From Gemmiger gallinarum (GTDB lineage: Bacteria > Bacillota > Clostridia > Oscillospirales > Ruminococcaceae): 64,000 bases of DNA. The position numbers were made by a program, and so were the translations under genes. Shown piece after piece: positions 41,285 through 49,564 of the stretch (positions are counted from its first letter, which is position 1; each line of letters begins with the position of its first letter). The DNA is taken from NCBI RefSeq assembly GCF_014982805.1, contig NZ_JADCKC010000001.1, forward strand, positions 558,001-622,000, read 5' to 3'. Under the pieces are notes generated by a model. It saw only the letters and a list, made by a program, of their open reading frames with translations, made no database searches and was not told the origin of the DNA.

Positions 41285-42674
41285 ACGCATTTTGATCCTG
41301 CTGGGGGTACTGGCCGTAGCCTGTGCAGCCACCTTTGCCGTCAGCCGGTACGAGGAATACAAGGAGGAAATTGCCAACAGCGATGAGGTCATTCTGGAGA
41401 TTCCCACCGACAGCGTGACCACCCTGTCCTGGACCATCGGGGACGAGACACTGGCCTTCCACAAGGACGAGAGCTGGCTCTACGACGAGGACGAGGCCTT
41501 CCCCGTGGACGACGAGAAAATTGAATCGCTGCTGTCCCAGTTTTCCGAATTCGGCGTATCCTTCATCATCGAGAATGTGGAGGATTACGGCCAGTACGGC
41601 CTGGACGATCCCGAGTGCACCATCGACATTGCCACCGCCGAGCAGAGCTACGAGATCAAGCTGGGCGATTTCAGCCAGATGGACGAGCAGCGGTATGTGG
41701 ACATCGGGGACGGCAACGTCTACCTTGTCTCCACCGACCCCATGGACGCCTACGACGTGGAACTGAGCGACCTGATCCTCAATGACGAGATTCCCACCTT
41801 TGACGAGGTCTCCCACATCACCTTTGCCGGGGCCGAGAGCTACACCGTCACCTATGAGGAGGACAGCGGCAAGAGCTATTCCGACGACGATGTTTACTTC
41901 AACCCCGAAGGCCAGCCGCTGGATACCAGCCTGGTGAACAGCTATCTCACCGACCTGTCCGGCGTGGACCTGTCCGAGTATGTGACCTACAACGCCACCG
42001 ACGAGGAGCTGGAAGAGTACGGCATGCACGACCCCGAGCTGACCGTGACGGTGGACTACACCACCACCGACGAGGAGGTCTACGGCACCGTTGTGGTCAG
42101 CATCGCCCGTGCGCCGGACGACCGTGCCACCCTGGAGACCGCCTCCGACGACGAGGATGAGGAGACCGACACCTCCGACATCACCGCCTATCTGCGGGTG
42201 GGTGAATCGCAGATCATCTACAAGCTCTCCGGTGACGACTTCACCGCCCTGATGGATGCCTCCTACGACGCGCTGCGCCATCAGCAGGTGTTCTGGGGCG
42301 ACTTTGATACCGTCACCCAGGTGGACATCACGCTGGAAGGCGAAAGCCACACCCTCACCGCCAGCGGCGAGGGCGACGACCGTACCTGGTCCTATAACGG
42401 CAGCGAGGTCGATCTGACCGACTTTACCGACGCTCTGGATGCCCTGACGGCTGACAGCTTCACCCAGGAAGCCGCCACCGGCCAGGAGGAGATCAGTCTG
42501 ACGCTGCATCTGGACAACGAGAACTTCCCCACTGTGACCATTCAGATCACCCGCTACAACGGCGAACTGTGTCTGGCATCGGTGGACGGCGAGAGCGTCT
42601 GCCTCGTCAGCCGCGCCGACGCCATGGACCTGGTGGAAGCGGTGCAGACCATCGTGCTGGGACAGAGCGAATAA
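41271..42674 (+). CDS. DUF4340 domain-containing lipoprotein-like protein
   Basis: A 467-residue secreted or membrane-anchored protein. N-terminal helix at about residues 6-24, then a very acidic Asp/Glu-rich extracellular region carrying DUF4340, a family found next to Gld-type ABC genes. The start overlaps the GldG-like gene by 14 bases. It may stabilise the transporter outside the membrane; role inferred only from its position. Closed by the 42715-42748 terminator. Confidence 0.85.
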   Translation: MKRYRRILILLGVLAVACAATFAVSRYEEYKEEIANSDEVILEIPTDSVTTLSWTIGDETLAFHKDESWLYDEDEAFPVDDEKIESLLSQFSEFGVSFIIENVEDYGQYGLDDPECTIDIATAEQSYEIKLGDFSQMDEQRYVDIGDGNVYLVSTDPMDAYDVELSDLILNDEIPTFDEVSHITFAGAESYTVTYEEDSGKSYSDDDVYFNPEGQPLDTSLVNSYLTDLSGVDLSEYVTYNATDEELEEYGMHDPELTVTVDYTTTDEEVYGTVVVSIARAPDDRATLETASDDEDEETDTSDITAYLRVGESQIIYKLSGDDFTALMDASYDALRHQQVFWGDFDTVTQVDITLEGESHTLTASGEGDDRTWSYNGSEVDLTDFTDALDALTADSFTQEAATGQEEISLTLHLDNENFPTVTIQITRYNGELCLASVDGESVCLVSRADAMDLVEAVQTIVLGQSE

Positions 42675-42714
42675 GCTCTTTTCCTAGATTGCCTGCCGGA
42701 AGCAGATCATCCGC

Positions 42715-42748
42715 AAATCAGCCGATCTTTCGATCGGCTGATTTTTTA
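42715..42748 (+). terminator. Terminator of the Gld-like operon
   Basis: Perfect 13-bp stem AAATCAGCCGATC / GATCGGCTGATTT with TTTC loop, then TTTATA. Confidence 0.92.
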
Positions 42749-42814
42749 TATGTCCGTACCGGCAGAATCCGCTTTTCCAAATGGGTTATTGCGCCGGGGC
42801 CCTCCCTCCCCTTC

Positions 42815-42844
42815 TTGCTACCTTCCCTCCTTCAGGCGTATAAT
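42815..42844 (+). promoter_or_regulatory. Promoter of the LytTR operon
   Basis: TTGCTA (42815-42820), 18 bases, TATAAT (42839-42844). Predicted start near 42851, leader about 63 bases. Confidence 0.55.
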
Positions 42845-42913
42845 AACAGACGAAAGTCCCTGCAAATGGTTTTTATCGGGGACTGCTGCTGTTTTCTGGA
42901 AAGGGAATTGTGT

Positions 42914-43612
42914 ATGAATCTGAGCATTGCCGTCTGTGACGATGCAGCCACCGACCGGGACTATCTGCAAGCCATGGTCCGGCGCTGGGCCGCCGGGCGG
43001 GAGCATACCATACAGCTGGCGCTGTATCCTTCTGCCGAAAGCTTTCTTTTTCACTATGCCGAGGACAAATCGGTGCAGATTCTGCTTCTGGACATTGAGA
43101 TGGACAAAATGGACGGCGTCACCATGGCCCGGACGCTGCGAAAAGACAACGACGCCGTGCAGATCGTCTTCATCACCGGATACTCCGACTACATTGCCGA
43201 CGGCTACGAGGTGGAGGCCCTCCACTACCTGATGAAGCCGGTGGACGAGGCCAAGCTCTTTGCCGTGCTGGACCGGGCTGCCGAAAAGCTGCGCAAAAAC
43301 GAGCGTGTGCTTACGCTGGAACTGTCCGGGGAGACGGTGCGGCTGCCCGTCTATCAGATCCGTTGTGCCGAGGTGCAGGGCAACTACGTGACCATCCATA
43401 CCAAGGCCGACTATACCGTCAAGATGACGCTGAGCGAGCTGGAAGCCCGGCTGGACGACAACTTCTTCCGGCTGGGACGGTCGGCGCTGGTGAACCTGGG
43501 CTGTGTGGCCCGGGTGACCCGCACCGCCGTGACGCTGAACGACGGCAGCATCCTGCCGCTGCCCCGGGGCGCCTATGACCGCATCAACCGGGCCATCATC
43601 AACAGGGGGTGA
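42914..43612 (+). CDS. LytTR-type response regulator
   Basis: A 232-residue regulator: receiver domain (residues 1-120; Asp9/Asp10, phosphoacceptor Asp60 in LLLDIEMDKMDG, Lys in LHYLMKPVDE) and a C-terminal LytTR DNA-binding domain (about 135-232; ELSGETVRLPVYQIRCAEVQGNYVTIHT, RLGRSALVNLGCVARVTRTAVTL). LytTR regulators bind direct repeats about 21 bases apart; such a repeat is at 44281-44315. ATG at 42914 has AAAGGGA before it. Upstream in-frame sequence has no ribosome site. Confidence 0.95.
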   Translation: MNLSIAVCDDAATDRDYLQAMVRRWAAGREHTIQLALYPSAESFLFHYAEDKSVQILLLDIEMDKMDGVTMARTLRKDNDAVQIVFITGYSDYIADGYEVEALHYLMKPVDEAKLFAVLDRAAEKLRKNERVLTLELSGETVRLPVYQIRCAEVQGNYVTIHTKADYTVKMTLSELEARLDDNFFRLGRSALVNLGCVARVTRTAVTLNDGSILPLPRGAYDRINRAIINRG

Positions 43613-43617
43613 GGAAT

Positions 43618-44280
43618 ATGGGATTTTTCTCCCGACGCATTGACCGGGAGCTGGCCGCCTACCAGCGGGAGCTCATCGACACCCACTACCAGGAAGTGGA
43701 GAACATGTACCGCCAGATTCGCGGCTGGCGGCACGACTACCGCAATCACATCCAGGTTATGAAGGCCCTGGCCGCCAACGGCGACCTGGCGGGCATCCAG
43801 GCCTATCTGGACGAGCTGGACACCGACCTGAACACGGTGGACACCGTCATCAAGACCGGCAACGCCATGGCGGATGCCATCCTGAACAGCAAGATCTCCC
43901 TGGCCAAGTCCCGGCACATCCAGGTCCAGGCGGACGCCCACATCCCCGTCAAACTGCGCATGTCGGAGCTGGATCTCTGTGTGATTCTGGGCAACCTCTT
44001 TGACAATGCCATTGAGGCAAGCCTCTCCCTGCCGGAGGATCAGCGCCTGATCCGCGTCTACATGGACATGAAAGGCACCCAGCTCTACATCAGTTTCACC
44101 AACTTTACCGCCACCGGCAAACAGCACAAGCTCGGGCGGCGGTTTGCCACCACCAAGGGAGCCGGACACGGCTTCGGGCTGGTGCGCATCGACAACATCA
44201 TCGACCGCCTGGACGGCTACCTCAGCCGCAACAGCGAGGACGGGGCCTTCACCACCGAGATCCTGATTCCTCAGGTATGA
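43618..44280 (+). CDS. Soluble GHKL-type sensor histidine kinase
   Basis: A 220-residue kinase without membrane helices: helical start, His39 in the phosphoacceptor helix RGWRHDYRNHIQVMKAL, N-box NLFDNAIEASL (about residue 122) and G-box GAGHGFGLVRIDNII. AgrC-type relatives normally have an N-terminal sensor of five to seven helices; here it is missing and the protein is cytoplasmic. The ATG at 43618 has GGGGGTGAGG upstream; the GTG at 43609 lacks spacing. It shares an operon with the LytTR gene; a terminator-like hairpin follows at 44310-44338. Confidence 0.88.
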   Translation: MGFFSRRIDRELAAYQRELIDTHYQEVENMYRQIRGWRHDYRNHIQVMKALAANGDLAGIQAYLDELDTDLNTVDTVIKTGNAMADAILNSKISLAKSRHIQVQADAHIPVKLRMSELDLCVILGNLFDNAIEASLSLPEDQRLIRVYMDMKGTQLYISFTNFTATGKQHKLGRRFATTKGAGHGFGLVRIDNIIDRLDGYLSRNSEDGAFTTEILIPQV

Positions 44281-44315
44281 TGCAGTTCGTCCCCCAAAAC
44301 CTGCAATTCGTCCCC
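44281..44315 (+). promoter_or_regulatory. LytTR-type direct repeat before the ABC exporter genes
   Basis: Two 14-base direct repeats TGCAGTTCGTCCCC (44281-44294) and TGCAATTCGTCCCC (44302-44315), one mismatch, exactly 21 bases apart, two helical turns. The core CAGTTCGT fits the LytTR consensus MMGTTNRK. Confidence 0.65.
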
Positions 44316-44338
44316 GGAATGCACCGGGGACCTTTTGT
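44310..44338 (+). terminator. Terminator/attenuator between kinase and ABC genes
   Basis: GTCCCCGG - 6 bases - CCGGGGAC followed by CTTTTGTTA. It closes the LytTR operon and overlaps the second repeat of the LytTR site. Confidence 0.6.
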
Positions 44339-44372
44339 TATGTTAGGGTAAAGACAAGAGGTGAACACATTT

Positions 44373-46202
44373 ATGAAGCAATCTCAAAAGCCAACATACA
44401 ACACCCTGCAAAATGTGGGCTACATGCTGGGGCTGTCCCGGCGGCACTATCCCAGCATTCCCTATCTCTGCCTGGCAATGGCCGCAGTTACAGCGGGCGG
44501 AAGCATCGCCCAGCTGCTGATCGTTCCCGCCGTGCTGCGGCAGGTGGAGGTCCACGCCCCGCTGGCCAGTCTGGTGACCGCAATTGTATTCTTCGGCGCG
44601 GTGCTGTTCCTGCTTTACGGACTGAAAGCCTATCTCAAGGAGGTCGTCAGCACCAGCCGGGGGAATCTGCGGCTTCTGATGGTGACAAAAATTTCCGACA
44701 AGATGGCCCGGACCTCCTTTCCCAACACGCTGGACACAGAATTTGAAAATCGGGTGGAGCGTGCCCTCGTCTCCTGCCAGTCCCCTGCCTCCCCCACCGA
44801 GGCGGTCTGGGCCACCCTCACCGATATTCTCACCAATCTCATCGGCTTCGGGGTGTACCTGGCTCTGCTGTCCGGGCTGCATCCCCTGTTGCTGGCGGTG
44901 GTGGCCGTCACCACGCTGGCGGGCTATCTGTTCAGCCACCGCATCAACCAGTGGGTCTACCAGCACCGCAAGGAGGAGGACACCTATCAGGGACGACTGA
45001 ATTATCTGCTCCGCACCTCCACTGACCGCTCCTATGCCAAGGACATCCGCATTTTCGGGCTCAAACCCTGGATGGATGCGGTGTGGAGCAAAGTCATGCG
45101 GCTGTATCAGGATTATCTCCGGCAACGGCAGCTGCACTATCTCTGGATCGACGTGATCGATCTGGTGCTCACCGTCGCCCGGGACGGCATTGCCTACGCC
45201 TATCTGATCTGGCTGGCGCTGACGGAGGGCCTGCCCGCCTCCCAGTTTCTGCTCTATTTCTCGGCGGTCAGCGGCTTCACCCAGTGGGTGGCCGGGATTC
45301 TGGACAAGATCAGCGAGCTGCACCGCCAGTCGCTGGAGCTCTCCCTCTTCCGGGAAACGCTGGACTGGCCGGAGACCTTCCGGTTTGAGGATGGCAAGCC
45401 TCTGCCCTCCACCCCCGACATGCCCTGTGAGATCCGCTTTGACCATGTCTCCTACCGCTATCCCGAGGCAGAGCAGGACACCCTGCACGACATCTGCCTC
45501 ACCATCCATGCGGGGGAAAAGCTGGCCATCGTCGGCCTGAACGGTGCGGGCAAGACCACCCTGGTCCGGCTGGCCTGCGGCTTCCTGGACCCCACCCAGG
45601 GCCGGGTGCTTCTCAACGGGCAGGACATCCGACAGTACAACCGCCGGGATTACTACGCTCTCTTCTCGGCCGTATTCCAGGACTTTTCCATGCTGGAGGC
45701 CAGCGTGGCGGAGAACGTGGCCCAGCGGGTGGAGGGCATCGACACCGACCGGGTCCGGCAGTGTCTTGACCAGGCGGGCCTCACCGAGATGGTGCGCAGT
45801 CTGCCCCAGGGGCTGGACACCAAGCTGGGCCGCAAGGTCCACGAGGACGGCACCGAGCTGTCCGGCGGTCAGACCCAGCGCCTGATGCTGGCGAGAGCCC
45901 TCTACAAAAACGGGCCGGTGCTGGTTCTGGATGAGCCCACCGCCGCCCTCGACCCCATCGCCGAGGATGACATCTACCAGAAATACAACCGTATGACCGC
46001 CGGGCGGACTTCCCTGTTCATCAGCCACCGGCTGGCATCCACCCGGTTCTGCGACCGGATTCTCTTCATAGAACACGGCCGCATCACCGAGCAGGGCACC
46101 CATGAAAGCCTTTTGGCCGCGGGCGGCGGATACGCCGGCCTGTTTGCGGTACAGAGCAAATACTATCAGGAGGGAGACAGCGAAGATGAGCAGGCAATCT
46201 GA
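44373..46202 (+). CDS. ABC exporter, permease-ATPase half-transporter A
   Basis: A 609-residue half-transporter: six-helix exporter domain (about residues 25-320) and ATPase domain (about 360-600) with Walker A GLNGAGKTTLVRLACG, signature LSGGQTQRLMLARAL, Walker B VLVLDEPTAALDP and H-loop SHRLAST. MsbA/LmrA-type. The stop overlaps the start of the second half-transporter, so they probably form a heterodimer. ATG at 44373 has AAGAGGTG nine bases upstream. A LytTR-type site precedes it. Substrate unknown; a peptide, lipid or drug is typical for this class. Confidence 0.94.
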   Translation: MKQSQKPTYNTLQNVGYMLGLSRRHYPSIPYLCLAMAAVTAGGSIAQLLIVPAVLRQVEVHAPLASLVTAIVFFGAVLFLLYGLKAYLKEVVSTSRGNLRLLMVTKISDKMARTSFPNTLDTEFENRVERALVSCQSPASPTEAVWATLTDILTNLIGFGVYLALLSGLHPLLLAVVAVTTLAGYLFSHRINQWVYQHRKEEDTYQGRLNYLLRTSTDRSYAKDIRIFGLKPWMDAVWSKVMRLYQDYLRQRQLHYLWIDVIDLVLTVARDGIAYAYLIWLALTEGLPASQFLLYFSAVSGFTQWVAGILDKISELHRQSLELSLFRETLDWPETFRFEDGKPLPSTPDMPCEIRFDHVSYRYPEAEQDTLHDICLTIHAGEKLAIVGLNGAGKTTLVRLACGFLDPTQGRVLLNGQDIRQYNRRDYYALFSAVFQDFSMLEASVAENVAQRVEGIDTDRVRQCLDQAGLTEMVRSLPQGLDTKLGRKVHEDGTELSGGQTQRLMLARALYKNGPVLVLDEPTAALDPIAEDDIYQKYNRMTAGRTSLFISHRLASTRFCDRILFIEHGRITEQGTHESLLAAGGGYAGLFAVQSKYYQEGDSEDEQAI

Positions 46203-48075
46203 CAAGAGCAAATGCACCCGCTTCGTCCCTGCCTGGCAGCTGAATCTGCGGGCCTGGAAGATGATGTTCCGGGAAAGTCCCGGTTATTTTGTCTCCAACC
46301 TGGCCAGCTCGGTCTGCGAAGCCCTGGCCCCCTATGCGACCATCCTGCTGTCGGCACAGATCCTCAGTGAGCTGGCAGGCAACCGCGACCCCCAGCAGCT
46401 GGCCTTCTGGGCGGGGCTCACGGTGGCTGTTACGGCACTTCTGGCCCTGGCGGGCGGCGCGCTCAAGCAGTGGTCCGGCTACGAACGGGACAGCCTGGAT
46501 GTCCAGCGGTTCAAGTGCGTGGCCGACAAGATGACGGTGATGGACTATGCCGAGCTGGACCGTCAGGAGGTCTACGACCACTATTCCCAGGTCCAGCAAA
46601 ACGACAACTGGCGTGGCGTTGGCCTGAATGAGGCGATGCGGCTCTTCCCCGATTTCTGCAAGTCTGTGGTACAGGTGGCAGGCGGCATCGGCCTGACCCT
46701 GACGCTGTTCTTCACCGATCTGCCCGCGGGCAGTCCCCTGGCTTTCCTCAACAGTCCCCTGTCCATGCTGCTGATCCTGGCCGCCATGGTGACCGCTGTG
46801 CTGGCTTCCTCCGCCTGCAGCAGCAAGGCCATGCTGCTGACAAACAGCAATGTGGAACTGATCCGGGAGGCCAACCGCTATTCCAATTTCTACGGCATCA
46901 TGGCCCTGGAACATGTGCGGGCCGCCGACCTGCGCATCTACCGCCAGCAGGAAAACGTCTGCCGCCACTATATGGACTCCTTTACCGCCCGGTTTCTGGG
47001 GGTGGATGGTCCTCTGTTCGCCACAGCCCGGGGGCCTGTGGGCCTCCTGATGGGCCTGTCCCAGGCGCTTTCCGCCCTGCTGACCTGTGCCGTCTATCTG
47101 TTTGTCTGCCTAAAGTCCTGGGGCGGTGCCTTTGACGTAGGGCTGGTCACCCGGTATGTGGGCTCCGCCACCCAGCTGTTCGGCGGCATCTCGCTGCTGC
47201 TGCAAACCCTGGGCGAGATCCGGGCCAACGGGGAGTTTCTGGAAGTTCTCTTCCGGCTGCTGGACCGTCCCGACCGGATGTACCGGGGCAGCCTGACCAC
47301 CGAGAAGCGCTCCGACCGCAACTATCAGGTGGAGTTCAAGGACGTATCCTTCCGCTATCCCGGCACCGACCGGTGGGCCCTGCGCCATGTGAATGTGAAG
47401 TTCCGCATCGGCAGCCGTCTGGCCGTGGTGGGACCCAACGGCAGCGGAAAGACCACCTTCATCAAGCTGCTCTGCCGCCTGTACGACCCCACCGAGGGAG
47501 AAATTCTCTTGAACGGCATCGACATCCGCAAGTACCGGTATGAGGATTACATGGACATCTTCTCGGTGGTCTTCCAGGACTTCCGGCTGCTGGCCCTGCC
47601 TCTGGGCGAGAACGTGGCCGGTGCCGCTGACTACGACCGTGCCCTGGCTGAGGGCTGTCTGCGGGGCGCAGGGTTCGGGGAACGGCTGGATGCCATGCCC
47701 AAGGGGCTGGACACTGTTTTGTACAAAGAGCTGGATCAGGACGGCGTGGAGGTCTCCGGCGGCGAGGCCCAGAAGATTGCCATTGCCCGGGCGCTGTACA
47801 AGGATGCTCCCTTCATTGTGCTGGACGAGCCCACCGCGGCCCTGGACCCCATTGCCGAGGCGGACATCTACGCCAAGTTCGACGCCATTGCCGGGGATAA
47901 AACAGCCATCTACATCAGCCACCGGCTTTCCTCCTGCAAGTTCTGTGATGCGATCGCGGTGTTTGATGGCGGTTCCATCGTTCAGACCGGCTGTCACGAA
48001 AACCTGGTTGCCGATGAGACCGGCCTCTATCACCGGCTGTGGCAGGCCCAGGCACAGTATTATACCAAAGAATAA
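46186..48075 (+). CDS. ABC exporter, permease-ATPase half-transporter B
   Basis: A 629-residue half-transporter with Walker A GPNGSGKTTFIKLLCR, signature VSGGEAQKIAIARAL, Walker B FIVLDEPTAALDP and H-loop SHRLSSC. The exporter domain spans about residues 30-340. The signature motif begins VSGGE instead of LSGGQ; otherwise the ATPase sites look intact, so both may hydrolyse ATP. The ATG at 46186 follows GGAGGGAGACAGCGAAG and overlaps the partner gene by 17 bases. Closed by a terminator at 48077-48110. Confidence 0.94.
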   Translation: MSRQSDKSKCTRFVPAWQLNLRAWKMMFRESPGYFVSNLASSVCEALAPYATILLSAQILSELAGNRDPQQLAFWAGLTVAVTALLALAGGALKQWSGYERDSLDVQRFKCVADKMTVMDYAELDRQEVYDHYSQVQQNDNWRGVGLNEAMRLFPDFCKSVVQVAGGIGLTLTLFFTDLPAGSPLAFLNSPLSMLLILAAMVTAVLASSACSSKAMLLTNSNVELIREANRYSNFYGIMALEHVRAADLRIYRQQENVCRHYMDSFTARFLGVDGPLFATARGPVGLLMGLSQALSALLTCAVYLFVCLKSWGGAFDVGLVTRYVGSATQLFGGISLLLQTLGEIRANGEFLEVLFRLLDRPDRMYRGSLTTEKRSDRNYQVEFKDVSFRYPGTDRWALRHVNVKFRIGSRLAVVGPNGSGKTTFIKLLCRLYDPTEGEILLNGIDIRKYRYEDYMDIFSVVFQDFRLLALPLGENVAGAADYDRALAEGCLRGAGFGERLDAMPKGLDTVLYKELDQDGVEVSGGEAQKIAIARALYKDAPFIVLDEPTAALDPIAEADIYAKFDAIAGDKTAIYISHRLSSCKFCDAIAVFDGGSIVQTGCHENLVADETGLYHRLWQAQAQYYTKE

Positions 48076-48076
48076 G

Positions 48077-48110
48077 AAAAGCGCCCGACGGGATACGCCG
48101 GGCGCTTTTT
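48077..48110 (+). terminator. Terminator of the ABC exporter operon
   Basis: Stem AAAAGCGCCCG / CGGGCGCTTTT with a 12-base loop and T5. Confidence 0.85.
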
Positions 48111-48233
48111 CCTGTTGCTCGCTCTGTCCAATGGACTCTGCCCTGCCGGACGGTTTGCCCAGGCAGGATGTGTTCTCTTCCGGGAAGGGCGGTTCCGCTG
48201 AGCGGCGACATTGGCAGTATGCAGAGACAAAAA

Positions 48234-48261
48234 AAGTGACCGCTTTTGAAAGCGATCACTT
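48234..48261 (-). terminator. Terminator of the tRNA operon
   Basis: Stem AAGTGACCGCT / AGCGATCACTT with a wobble pair, loop of 6 bases; minus strand continues with T7. It lies 4 bases past the tRNA-Cys 3' end. Confidence 0.85.
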
Positions 48262-48264
48262 TTT

Positions 48265-48339
48265 TGGAGGTGACGACCAGATTTGAACTGGTGAATGAGG
48301 GTTTTGCAGACCCTTGCCTTACCACTTGGCCACGTCACC
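48265..48339 (-). tRNA. tRNA-Cys (GCA)
   Basis: Cloverleaf with 7-bp acceptor GGTGACG/CGTCACC, anticodon GCA in loop CTGCAAA and encoded CCA at the 3' end. Last tRNA of the cluster. Confidence 0.97.
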
Positions 48340-48385
48340 ATATTAGTGAAAAACCGGCTTGGAAGCCGGTATTTCACTGTTTTTC

Positions 48386-48461
48386 TGGAGCGGCCGACGA
48401 GGCTCGAACTCGCTACCTCCACCTTGGCAAGGTGGCGCTCTACCAGATGAGCTACGGCCGC
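48386..48461 (-). tRNA. tRNA-Gly (GCC)
   Basis: 76 bases with acceptor GCGGCCG/CGGCCGC, anticodon GCC in loop TTGCCAA and encoded CCA. Identical to the copy at 48735-48810. Confidence 0.97.
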
Positions 48462-48495
48462 ATATTGTACCCTTTGACCCAAGGGTACGTGGGTT

Positions 48496-48571
48496 TGGTG
48501 CCTCCGATCGGAATCGAACCAATGACACGGGGATTTTCAGTCCCCTGCTCTACCGACTGAGCTACAGAGGC
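48496..48571 (-). tRNA. tRNA-Phe (GAA)
   Basis: 76 bases with acceptor GCCTCTG/CGGAGGC, anticodon GAA in loop CTGAAAA and encoded CCA. Confidence 0.96.
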
Positions 48572-48574
48572 GTA

Positions 48575-48651
48575 TGGCGACCCGGATCAGGCTCGAACTG
48601 ACGACCTCTAGCGTGACAGGCTAGCGTTCTAACCAACTGAACTACCGGGCC
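48575..48651 (-). tRNA. tRNA-Asp (GTC)
   Basis: 77 bases with acceptor GGCCCGG/CCGGGTC, anticodon GTC in loop CTGTCAC and encoded CCA. Confidence 0.96.
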
Positions 48652-48655
48652 ACGA

Positions 48656-48731
48656 TGGTGGGAGTTAACGGACTCGAACCGCTGACCCTCTGCTTGTAAG
48701 GCAGATGCTCTCCCAGCTGAGCTAAACTCCC
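48656..48731 (-). tRNA. tRNA-Val (TAC)
   Basis: 76 bases with acceptor GGGAGTT/AACTCCC, anticodon TAC in loop CTTACAA and encoded CCA. Confidence 0.96.
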
Positions 48732-48734
48732 AAA

Positions 48735-48810
48735 TGGAGCGGCCGACGAGGCTCGAACTCGCTACCTCCACCTTGGCAAGGTGGCGCTCTACCAGATGAG
48801 CTACGGCCGC
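48735..48810 (-). tRNA. tRNA-Gly (GCC)
   Basis: Second copy, identical over all 76 bases to the one at 48386-48461. First tRNA of the operon, 48 bases downstream of the -10 element. Confidence 0.97.
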
Positions 48811-48857
48811 ATGATGGAGAGTTTAGCGTTGTCAGCTCTCTCCGGGCGACGTGTGTT

Positions 48858-48886
48858 ATTCTATCGCATTTACCTGGAAATGTCAA
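48858..48886 (-). promoter_or_regulatory. Strong promoter of the tRNA operon
   Basis: Minus strand TTGACA (48881-48886), 17-base spacer, TAGAAT (48858-48863). Confidence 0.85.
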
Positions 48887-49027
48887 CCCTTTTTTTCTCT
48901 ATTTTTTAAGTTTTTTTCAGGGTTTTCAAAATGCGTCGAGCTCACGTCTATTTTGTCTCAAAAAAGTTTTGAATTTTCCGAATTTCTTCCGCTTTGGCTG
49001 CCGGAATCTTGTCCCCCGGCCACAAAA

Positions 49028-49546
49028 TTATTTTTCCCCTCCGGGCAAAAATTCATGCAGGTCCGCCACACTGATGACATCCGCCGCCAAGACAAACAGC
49101 AAAATAGCATGGGTGCGGTAGCGGCGATCGTCCAGCAAGCCCTGCCGACGGATCAAGCGCAGGGCGGCAAGGCCGTACATAGAGGATGGCAGCAGCATCA
49201 CGTACCCCACCAGCAGCAGCGCCGGAACCAGCACAAGGCCCACCAGCGTGATGGCCAATATAAGTGTTGTCAGAAACAGCAGCAGATAAAAGGGAATCAG
49301 GCTCAGCTTGACCCGCCGGGTCCAGCGCAGCAGTTCCCTGCCGTCGCCCTCCCCTGCGGACAGGCGCAGCGCATTTGCCGTTGCGGGCACGCATACTCCC
49401 GCCAGCATGAGCACAAGAAGCAGGCAGACGCCTGCCGGGCCGTCGCCCGACAGACCGCCCGCTACCAGATACACCGCAACCGACGCCGCCACAAACAGAT
49501 AGGGCGCCGCCATCAGACAGTAAAAAGGCCACTTGGATCGGATCAT
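49028..49546 (-). CDS. Small membrane protein of unknown function
   Basis: A 172-residue protein with four to five hydrophobic segments (about residues 8-28, 38-58, 84-125, 148-165) and a charged middle loop. I do not recognise a family. It follows polC by 18 bases on the same strand and precedes the tRNA operon promoter, so it is probably the last gene of the polC transcript. ATG at 49546 has AAAGGAG five bases upstream, supporting real translation. Confidence 0.68.
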   Translation of the reverse strand: MIRSKWPFYCLMAAPYLFVAASVAVYLVAGGLSGDGPAGVCLLLVLMLAGVCVPATANALRLSAGEGDGRELLRWTRRVKLSLIPFYLLLFLTTLILAITLVGLVLVPALLLVGYVMLLPSSMYGLAALRLIRRQGLLDDRRYRTHAILLFVLAADVISVADLHEFLPGGEK

Positions 49547-49564
49547 TGGGTCTCCTTTGCTGTA

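Noticed and set aside
39767-41464. A 565-codon open frame opposite the GldG-like gene
   Set aside because: Val/Gly/His-rich shadow of an Asp/Glu/Thr-rich gene; no ribosome site.
44343-46217. A 624-codon open frame opposite the first ABC exporter gene
   Set aside because: Shadow frame; the exporter gene has all ABC motifs.
48240-48830. Repeated blocks that might suggest a CRISPR array or other direct repeats
   Set aside because: The repeated segments are the two identical tRNA-Gly genes within a tRNA operon.
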